A stretch of DNA of 19,371 bases, from NCBI GenBank assembly GCA_905211505.1, contig CAJMAX010000017.1:1-19371 (forward strand), in the 5' to 3' direction. Position 1 is the first letter of the stretch. Each line of letters starts with the position of its first letter. Shown here one piece after another: positions 13,740-19,371 of this stretch. A program made the translations under genes and the position numbers. The notes under the pieces are model-generated. The model did no database searches. It was not told where the DNA came from and worked only from the letters and a program-made list of their open reading frames with translations. The DNA is from an uncultured bacterium (GTDB taxonomy: Bacteria; Cyanobacteriota; Vampirovibrionia; Gastranaerophilales; Gastranaerophilaceae).

Positions 13740-14459
13740 ATGGAAACTTTTTTTAATGCAGAGTATATAATACGTTTATTTCTAGCTCTGGCACTTGGTT
13801 TTTCACTGGGATTAGAGAGAGAATTAACTAATAAGTATGCAGGCTTACGAACTCATATTCTGGTATGTCTGGGTGCCTGCATTTTTACCTTGCTTTCAAT
13901 ATATGCATTTCCGACATTTGCAACCGGCGATAACGTTGACATTGCTCAAGCAACCGGCATAAGAGATACATCAAGGGTTGCAGCCCAGATTGTTACCGGG
14001 ATTGGTTTTATTGGTGCAGGTACGGTGTTGAGAAACGGGCCTATGGTTTTTGGGCTTACTACTGCTGCAACACTATGGATTGCAGCAAGCATAGGTATGG
14101 CTTGCGGTGCCGGAATGTACGATGTGGCTATTATTGCAACAGTGTTAAGTGTTGCTGTATTAACACTAATAAGAATTTTGGAAAGACAATTACTCCCGTC
14201 TAGCGGTAAGCAGGTAAGACGCTGTAAAATTGTTATATATCTTAATGGAAATGATGTTGAAAAAATTTATAACTTTTTAAATTCATATGTTGATAATATG
14301 ACGGATTTTTCTTCTAAAAAATTACTTGAAAATCCGGAAAAATCGAAAGTGTCTTCTATATTTGACTTGAATAACAAAAGAATGATGAAGGAAATATACG
14401 GTAAACTACGCAATATTGCAGAGCTTGATTCAATAACGCTTCAGGAATTAAATGATTAA
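13740..14459 (+). CDS. MgtC/SapB-family membrane protein
   Basis: A 239-residue inner-membrane protein. The start is ATG 13740, 7 nt after AAGGGAG; the TTG just before it is not needed. Four hydrophobic segments (about 10-27, 38-57, 78-98, 103-145) include the family hallmarks LGLERE (about 23-28), GLRTHILVCLGA (about 35-46) and the TGIGFIGAGTVLR stretch (about 86-98), followed by GLTTAATLW. The C-terminal 80 residues are soluble and fit the ACT-like domain seen in larger MgtC proteins. MgtC proteins in pathogens inhibit ATP synthase and help in low-Mg stress. The role in ordinary bacteria is not settled, so I do not call it an Mg transporter. The TPR gene begins inside its last codons. Confidence 0.9.
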   Translation: METFFNAEYIIRLFLALALGFSLGLERELTNKYAGLRTHILVCLGACIFTLLSIYAFPTFATGDNVDIAQATGIRDTSRVAAQIVTGIGFIGAGTVLRNGPMVFGLTTAATLWIAASIGMACGAGMYDVAIIATVLSVAVLTLIRILERQLLPSSGKQVRRCKIVIYLNGNDVEKIYNFLNSYVDNMTDFSSKKLLENPEKSKVSSIFDLNNKRMMKEIYGKLRNIAELDSITLQELND

Positions 14460-15789
14460 GGAAAAGAAAAAGAAAGATAGATTTGGGGCACAGAAAACAA
14501 AAAGGCAAATTCTACTTGAATATGGCCGTACAGTGCTGATTTCTTTTTTACTTGCTCTTGTATTTACTATTCTGCTTTCAATTCATGCAAGAAGCGAAAT
14601 GATAAAAAATTTGTATGAAAATTCAAATGAACAACGCAGAATGAATGAACAGATTGCAAGACAGCTTATAATGCAGTCGGACTTAACAAAGGATTTGAAG
14701 AAGAAGAGCTATGCTGTGTGCATGCAGGTCGGAAATATATATGAGCTTGCGCATGAATATAAAAATGCACAGTTTGCATACGAGATTGCTCTAGAAAAAT
14801 CTGGTTACGGCAGTTATTCTTCTTATTATAAACTCACTAAAGTTTTGATAGCGCAGGAAAAATTCGATGAGGCGCAGAATGTTATAAAATCTGTAAAAGA
14901 TATAAGCGATAAAAATCTTATCAAGTATAAATCACGTGCTTATATAGAAATGGGTGATAAATACTATTCTATTGGCAAATTTTTGAGTGCAGCGAAGAGC
15001 TATGAAAAAGCTAAATTTTATTATGATAAATTTACAAGAAAAGACCCTGTAGTAGAAAGTTCTATAAAGAATAGAATTGTAAATGCATACATTGAAACCG
15101 CTGATATAATGGTGAAAAGCGGTTTAAATTCTGATGCTGTAAGGTTCCTTACAAAGGCTGAAAAATACTTGCCTGACAATTTCAATATTAAATATAAACT
15201 TGCTATCATATATTCTGATTTAGATCCTGTTAAATCAGTAGAGTATTTTGAGCCTCTTTTAAAAGAAAAACCTCAGCAAATAGATTACGGCGTATATTCA
15301 AAAGCTTTAATGAAATCTGCTAATATTATGGACTTGGAAGGCAAGCCTACAAGAGCTAAGTATTACAGATATAAAATACATTCGATTGATATTTTTGTCA
15401 ATCAGAAAGTTGTTTATAAAAATGATATAGAAGTGCTGCTGGATAAGTTTATAGTCCGCAAGCCCTGGTTTACATACAGACTAAAAGCAGCTTATCGATT
15501 TAAGAATGTATCACATACTAATATTAGAAATATGTCTGCTGATTTTGTTCTGAGGCGTGAGGATAAAGTGCTTGAAACCATATCTGTTAAGTGTGTAGGC
15601 AAATCGGCACCGCTGTATTCTAATGGTGGTGTTACTGAAGAAATTAAAATAGTTTTTGATAAAAATATTTTTACTAAAAATGAACTTAGCCAGTACTTAA
15701 TTGATATCTATCTTTATAAAGATGAGAAATACAAAACGCTTGTGAGTACAATGAAAGTTCCGCTCAAAACTATCAATAATACAAAGTAA
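14452..15789 (+). CDS. Membrane-anchored TPR-repeat protein of unknown function
   Basis: 445 residues. A very basic cytoplasmic start (KEKKKKDRFGAQKTKR) leads into one membrane segment (about 28-47, LISFLLALVFTILLSI), so the rest should face outside the cytoplasmic membrane. Residues about 75-300 contain tetratricopeptide-like helix pairs (QVGNIYELAHEYKNAQFAYEIALEKSG; YIEMGDKYYSIGKFLSAAKSYEKAKFYY; ADIMVKSGLNSDAVRFLTKAEKYLPDN). Residues about 310-440 look like a beta-rich domain (TYRLKAAYRFKNVSHTNIRNMSADFVLRR). There are no enzyme motifs. The ATG overlaps the mgtC-like gene by 8 bp and has AGGA before it, so the two are co-translated. It may be an envelope scaffold or partner of the MgtC-like protein; that is inference. 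It ends 2 bp from the opposing ATPase gene without a terminator. Confidence 0.8.
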   Translation: MIKEKKKKDRFGAQKTKRQILLEYGRTVLISFLLALVFTILLSIHARSEMIKNLYENSNEQRRMNEQIARQLIMQSDLTKDLKKKSYAVCMQVGNIYELAHEYKNAQFAYEIALEKSGYGSYSSYYKLTKVLIAQEKFDEAQNVIKSVKDISDKNLIKYKSRAYIEMGDKYYSIGKFLSAAKSYEKAKFYYDKFTRKDPVVESSIKNRIVNAYIETADIMVKSGLNSDAVRFLTKAEKYLPDNFNIKYKLAIIYSDLDPVKSVEYFEPLLKEKPQQIDYGVYSKALMKSANIMDLEGKPTRAKYYRYKIHSIDIFVNQKVVYKNDIEVLLDKFIVRKPWFTYRLKAAYRFKNVSHTNIRNMSADFVLRREDKVLETISVKCVGKSAPLYSNGGVTEEIKIVFDKNIFTKNELSQYLIDIYLYKDEKYKTLVSTMKVPLKTINNTK

Positions 15790-15791
15790 AT

Positions 15792-16574
15792 TTAGTAGGC
15801 AAGTGTAGGGGCTGATTCCAGCAGAATTTTTGTATACTCCTGCTCTGGAAAATTAAATATTTTATCAGTAGTATTTTCTTCAATAAGCCGGCCAAAGTAC
15901 ATAATTCCTACACGGTCTGCAAGATATCTGATAACATTCAAGTCATGGGATATGAAAAGAATTGTTAAATCCTTTTGTTTTTTCAAATCTTTAAGCAAGT
16001 TAATTATTTGTGCCTGAATACTTGCATCAAGGGCACTTACAGGTTCATCTGCTATAATAAGCTTAGGGTTTAATATCAAAGCTCTGGCAATAGCAATTCT
16101 TTGTCTTTGCCCTCCGGAAAATTCATGCGGATAAAGTTCCAGACTTGTTTGCTGCAGTCCGACATCATTAAGAACCTCTTTTACTAAAGCATTTTTTCTG
16201 CTCTTAGAATAGTTTGTATTAATATCCAGCGGCTCTCTTAGTATATCGCCAATTTTCATTTTAGGGTTCAGGCTTGAGTATGGATTCTGAAAAACCATTT
16301 GTACTAACTTTGGATATTCTTTTTTTTCAGAATTATCATGTTCAAGAATATTTTTATCTTCAAATAATATTTCACCTGATTTTGGCCGTACAAGCTTAGT
16401 TATTGCTTTTGCAAGGGTTGATTTTCCGCATCCGGATTCTCCTGCTAATGCATAAATTTCTCCCTCTTTTATTGAAAGAGAAACGTCATTTACTGCGACA
16501 ACAAGGTCATCTTTTTGTTTTTTTAAGCTGTTGTATTCAACAATTAAATTTTTTATTTCTAGTAAATTACCCAC
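15792..16574 (-). CDS. Orphan peptide-type ABC transporter ATPase (OppF/DppF-like)
   Basis: A 260-residue ATP-binding subunit: Walker A GESGCGKS (45-52), Q96 in VFQNPYSSLNP, signature FSGGQRQR (152-159), Walker B LIIADEP (172-178) with VSALDASIQAQ after it, and H210 in FISHD. QNPYSSLNP and SALDASIQ are typical of the OppF/DppF/NikE branch. That branch normally has a C-terminal oligopeptide-binding-associated domain; here the protein stops just after LLESAPTLAY, so this tail is missing. No permease, binding protein or OppD partner is adjacent, so it must work with subunits encoded elsewhere. The start is GTG with no Shine-Dalgarno. TGGTAAAAT lies 6 nt before it, again suggesting a leaderless mRNA. 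Confidence 0.88.
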   Translation of the reverse strand: MGNLLEIKNLIVEYNSLKKQKDDLVVAVNDVSLSIKEGEIYALAGESGCGKSTLAKAITKLVRPKSGEILFEDKNILEHDNSEKKEYPKLVQMVFQNPYSSLNPKMKIGDILREPLDINTNYSKSRKNALVKEVLNDVGLQQTSLELYPHEFSGGQRQRIAIARALILNPKLIIADEPVSALDASIQAQIINLLKDLKKQKDLTILFISHDLNVIRYLADRVGIMYFGRLIEENTTDKIFNFPEQEYTKILLESAPTLAY

Positions 16575-16580
16575 GTATAT

Positions 16581-16589
16581 ATTTTACCA
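16581..16589 (-). promoter_or_regulatory. Extended -10 promoter of the OppF-like gene
   Basis: Read leftward, TGGTAAAAT (16589-16581) is an extended -10 box, 6 nt before GTG 16574. The predicted transcription start is the first base of the start codon. Confidence 0.5.
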
Positions 16590-16601
16590 CGGTTCTTTTT
16601 A

Positions 16602-16610
16602 TGATAAAAT
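16602..16610 (+). promoter_or_regulatory. Extended -10 promoter of the AI-2E/radical SAM operon
   Basis: TGATAAAAT (16602-16610) is an extended -10 box. A start near 16617 would give a 5' leader of about 19 nt with AAGGAG (16624-16629). It is back to back with the leftward box at 16581-16589, so the two promoters share the same DNA. Confidence 0.55.
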
Positions 16611-16635
16611 CGTCGAAGAGGATAAGGAGTTTTCA

Positions 16636-17661
16636 ATGTTTGATGTTTTTGTAAAAAAGTTTGTGACAGTTAAGAATATTATATTTTTCATTATTGCAAT
16701 CCTTTTCATAATTTTTATAACTAAGATTAAAGATATTGCAATTCTATTCTTTGCTTCATATGTAATTGCTTGTTCATTAAATCCTCTTGTAGATAAAATG
16801 ACAAAGAAAATGAGCCGTTCACTGGCTTCTACGCTAGTTTTATGCGGAGTCTTATTAATATCTGCTCTTTTTATTCTGCCATTATTTGTAGTTGCCGGCC
16901 AACAGATAAAATCTTTTCTGGTTATGCTGCCGGAACATGTAACAGCTGTAAAAAGCTTTTTAATGAATACTCCGCTGGTAAGTCAATCTACTATAGCACA
17001 GCTTGATATCGGGGAGCTTTTGTCGACAGCTTCCGGCTTTACTACCAAGTTTGTAAATGATTCTATCAACTTAAGTATGGAATTTGCTTCTGCAATTGTT
17101 TATTTTCTTGCTGCTTGTATTATTGTTTACTATTTTCTAGTAGATAAAGAAACTGTAAAAAAGACCTATAGCAGCTTATTTCCGCGCCCGATGAAGGCTA
17201 AAGCAGAAGAAATCCTTGATACTATATCAGTTAAGATTGGCGGGTATATGCTTGCGTTAATTGTTACAATCGGCTGTGTAGGACTAATAATGACAGCAGG
17301 TTTAATGTTATTAGGTGTAGATTATGCGCTTCTGCTCGGGGTGCTTAATGCTGTGCTGGATATAATTCCTGTTGTTGGTCCGGGACTTGCCTTAGTTATT
17401 ACACTGCTGGTTGCATATAAAATGGGGCCGCTAACGCTTGTTCTTATTATATTATTATTCATTATTGCCCAATGGGCTGAAAATAATCTTGTAAGACCAT
17501 ATATCTTTGGTAAATTTTTGGATTTACATCCTCTTATAATATACTTTTTCTTATTTGTAACAGCGCAGTATCTGGGGGTTATCGGAGTTATTTTTGCTCC
17601 GGCCATTGCTGCAACTGTATGCGTGTTGATTGAGGAACTTTATATAAAGAATGTGAATTAA
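16636..17661 (+). CDS. AI-2E transporter family permease
   Basis: A 341-residue inner-membrane protein. ATG 16636 is chosen because AAGGAG lies 6 nt before it and a promoter is close upstream; a longer open frame from 16531 would run into the opposing gene. Hydrophobic segments include paired N-terminal ones (about 14-50), about 60-88, about 140-165 and a C-terminal block (about 205-330). LDIIPVVGPGLALV (about 241-254) and LHPLIIYFFLFVTAQYLGVIGVIFAPAIAA (about 292-321) are the hallmarks of the family (PF01594). Members have been linked to autoinducer-2 export, Na+/H+ exchange or other small-molecule transport, so the substrate is not assigned. Its stop shares one base with the next start (TAATG). 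Confidence 0.9.
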   Translation: MFDVFVKKFVTVKNIIFFIIAILFIIFITKIKDIAILFFASYVIACSLNPLVDKMTKKMSRSLASTLVLCGVLLISALFILPLFVVAGQQIKSFLVMLPEHVTAVKSFLMNTPLVSQSTIAQLDIGELLSTASGFTTKFVNDSINLSMEFASAIVYFLAACIIVYYFLVDKETVKKTYSSLFPRPMKAKAEEILDTISVKIGGYMLALIVTIGCVGLIMTAGLMLLGVDYALLLGVLNAVLDIIPVVGPGLALVITLLVAYKMGPLTLVLIILLFIIAQWAENNLVRPYIFGKFLDLHPLIIYFFLFVTAQYLGVIGVIFAPAIAATVCVLIEELYIKNVN

Positions 17662-19151
17662 TGGAGAGATATTTATATAAATCTAGTAGCGGCAACTATA
17701 ATTTTTTAATGGCTTATCCGGCAATAGAAGAGTTTGCGCTGGCATCACTCGGATATCTATGGCTGTATAAAATTGCTGATACTCATGAAGGTATTAACGC
17801 TATAAGATGTTCTACTGACAATGTAGTTATTTCTAAAAAGATTGATAGTATAGCATTTTCAATGTCATTTGATTTTGATTATGCTGGTGTTTTTGAAATT
17901 TTGGAAAAATTAAATATTCCATTATATTCTGCAGAAAGAAATGAAAATCATCCTTTAATATTTGCAGGAGGGCCTGTAATTACTACTAATCCTTGTCCTT
18001 ATGAGGCCTTTTTTGATTTTCTGATGATTGGTGATGGAGAAGAAAGTTTTAAACAGGTTCTTGATATTTTAAAGAGTAATTCTAGATGTGAGGCATTAAA
18101 ACTTTTTGAGAATGTTGATGGTGTGTATATTCCGGGAAAAAATAAAACGGTCAAAAAGGCTGTAGTTCCGCTTCATGAAGTTATTTACACGCCTATTCTG
18201 AGTGATAAAGGATATTTCAAAGATACTTTTATTATAGAAGTTGAAAGAGGGTGTATGAATCGCTGTGCCTTTTGTACTGCTTCATATATAAACCTTCCTT
18301 TCAGGAGCTATGAATATGACAAAATTATAGCTGCAATAGATTTAGGTCTTCAATATACAAATAAAATTGCACTTCTCGGAGCGCAAATAAGTGCACACCC
18401 GAATTTTGATGCGATAATGAAATACATTGAAGATAAAATTGATAACGGAGTGAATATAGAGCTTGGAATTTCGTCTTTGAGGACAGATGCAGTTTCGCCG
18501 CAAATGGTGCAAACCCTTGTTAAAGGCGGACAAAAACACTCAACAATTGCTATAGAAGCAGCTAGTGAAAGATTGAGAAAGTATATTAATAAGAATCTGA
18601 AAGAAGAGCAAATTTTGAATGCAGTTAGAATCTCACGCGAGAATGGGCTCAAAGGACTCAAAATATATTCTATGATTGGAATTCCTACTGAAACGCAAGA
18701 TGACATAAATGAATTTTTAAAACTCGGCAAAAAAATCAAAGATGAAAATAAAGGTTTCAATATAGAATTTTCATTTTCTTCTTTTGTACCCAAACCTCAT
18801 ACACCTTTTCAATGGGCGAAAAGAGAGGATACTAAATCTCTTGAGAAAAAACAAAAATATCTTGAAAAAGAGTTTTCAAAACTCGGTATTTCTGCTAAGT
18901 TTTCGAGTATAAAATGGGATTACTGGCAATCTGTATTATCCAGAGGCGGAAAAGAGCTTGCTCCATTTCTTGTTGAAGTATACAGGCGTGGTGCAAAAAT
19001 AGGAGCATATAAATCTGCATTAAAAGAGTTAGATATAAAAGTAAACGAAAGTTTTAATTTAGATCAACCTCTTCCTTGGGATATTATTGAGATGGAACCT
19101 CGTAAAACACTTCTGATTAATGAGTTAAAAAGGCTGGAAAAACGTCAATAA
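17661..19151 (+). CDS. Radical SAM protein with B12-binding-like N-terminus (TIGR03960-like)
   Basis: 496 residues. The N-terminal domain (about 1-180) resembles the cobalamin-binding-like region of B12 radical SAM proteins, with LIFAGGPVITTNPCPYEAFFDFLMIGDGEES (about 99-129). The radical SAM core (about 188-400) has C198-x3-C202-x2-C205 (ERGCMNRCAFC) for the 4Fe-4S cluster, GISSLRTDAVSP and AIEAASERLRK strands, and FVPKPHTPFQW (about 394-404), a signature of the TIGR03960-type group. These are often uncharacterised or act in tRNA/rRNA or protein modification, sometimes fused to DUF2344, which is not fused here. ATG overlaps the stop of the AI-2E gene by one base, so translation is coupled. 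There is no canonical U-tract terminator on the + strand after it. Confidence 0.85.
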   Translation: MERYLYKSSSGNYNFLMAYPAIEEFALASLGYLWLYKIADTHEGINAIRCSTDNVVISKKIDSIAFSMSFDFDYAGVFEILEKLNIPLYSAERNENHPLIFAGGPVITTNPCPYEAFFDFLMIGDGEESFKQVLDILKSNSRCEALKLFENVDGVYIPGKNKTVKKAVVPLHEVIYTPILSDKGYFKDTFIIEVERGCMNRCAFCTASYINLPFRSYEYDKIIAAIDLGLQYTNKIALLGAQISAHPNFDAIMKYIEDKIDNGVNIELGISSLRTDAVSPQMVQTLVKGGQKHSTIAIEAASERLRKYINKNLKEEQILNAVRISRENGLKGLKIYSMIGIPTETQDDINEFLKLGKKIKDENKGFNIEFSFSSFVPKPHTPFQWAKREDTKSLEKKQKYLEKEFSKLGISAKFSSIKWDYWQSVLSRGGKELAPFLVEVYRRGAKIGAYKSALKELDIKVNESFNLDQPLPWDIIEMEPRKTLLINELKRLEKRQ

Positions 19152-19169
19152 TAACATAATCAAAAAAAA

Positions 19170-19188
19170 CTTCTCGGGGGACGAGAAG
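19170..19188 (-). terminator. Hairpin with U-tract for leftward transcription
   Basis: A 7-bp stem CTTCTCG (19170-19176) with CGAGAAG (19182-19188) and a 5-nt loop. On the minus strand it is followed by eight T (complement of 19162-19169), a textbook terminator. On the plus strand no T-run follows. No minus-strand gene is visible between here and the right edge, so it may serve a gene or small RNA entering from beyond 19371. Confidence 0.6.
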
Positions 19189-19330
19189 CTAGGAAAATTA
19201 GTTAGGAAGGGATTTAGGGATTAAATCTGATTTATGTCATTTACATCTTACATATATATAAAGGATATAAATTAACTCTAATTTCACAACTTATAAAAAT
19301 CGTTACAAAACTTAATATAGAAAAATTGTT

Positions 19331-19361
19331 TTGCGAATTAATGTAAACTTTTGTATATCAT
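19331..19361 (+). promoter_or_regulatory. Weak rightward promoter candidate at window edge
   Basis: TTGCGA (19331-19336) with TATATC 17 bp on, or TATCAT (19356-19361) at 19 bp. It would drive a gene beyond the right edge. The region 19189-19371 otherwise shows no gene, only AT-rich DNA with AGGA/AGGG stretches at 19191-19220. Confidence 0.3.
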
Positions 19362-19371
19362 ACATTGTAGT

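Noticed and set aside
16531..16635. Longer N-terminus for the AI-2E protein starting at 16531
   Set aside because: It would overlap the opposing ATPase start and cross both promoters; AAGGAG plus ATG 16636 is a much better start.
18350..18793. Long open frame on the minus strand inside the radical SAM gene
   Set aside because: It is a shadow of a strongly conserved coding frame, with no ribosome site and no recognisable protein.

Overview
The window is AT-rich DNA from a diderm bacterium. It carries a TolC-family outer-membrane channel, a periplasmic adaptor and an inner-membrane ABC exporter, so there must be two membranes. Gene content and style (LipM-like octanoyltransferase, RlmD-type Fe-S rRNA methyltransferase, DnaQ-like exonuclease with its own C-terminal domain, short intergenic gaps) would fit a gut-type lineage such as the non-photosynthetic cyanobacterial relatives (Gastranaerophilales/Vampirovibrionia). 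That placement is a low-to-moderate confidence guess, because no rRNA gene is present.

Region 1 (1-2137) looks like the right-hand end of an integrated mobile element. It is visibly more AT-rich than the rest. It holds the C-terminal part of a HEPN-family ribonuclease-like protein, two tiny unknown genes, a small serine recombinase with an inverted repeat in front of it, a strong terminator, a run of 10-bp phased direct repeats, a rightward promoter, and finally an exact 42-nt 3' portion of a tRNA-Ile(GAU) gene starting at the anticodon loop. That last feature is the classic signature of an attachment-site duplication. The intact tRNA-Ile should lie at the other end of the element, left of the window.

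Region 2 (2138-9653) is chromosomal and read leftward. It has a thioredoxin, then a six-gene export operon: TetR regulator, TolC-like channel, HlyD/YbhG-like adaptor, double-ATPase YbhF, and permeases YbhS and YbhR. The six genes overlap by 4 to 14 bases. A small flavoprotein with its own promoter follows. The operon encodes all parts of a tripartite ABC efflux pump together with its likely repressor. A perfect 10-bp palindrome sits inside the 17-bp promoter spacer of the regulator gene.

Region 3 (9741-19151) is housekeeping: DnaQ-like exonuclease and RlmD (+), dGTPase and LipM-like octanoyltransferase (-), MgtC-like membrane protein and a membrane-anchored TPR protein (+), an orphan OppF-type ATPase (-), and an AI-2E family permease and a radical SAM protein (+). 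Two convergent pairs have no terminator between them, and rlmD/lipM overlap by 68 bp tail to tail. The right edge (19152-19371) has no gene but a hairpin that would terminate leftward transcription.

The most interesting signals are the element end (tRNA fragment, phased repeats and outward promoter) and a recurring arrangement. In three leftward genes without a Shine-Dalgarno sequence (the tetR-type gene, dgt and the oppF-type gene), a -10 box ends exactly 6 nt before the start codon, which suggests leaderless mRNAs.
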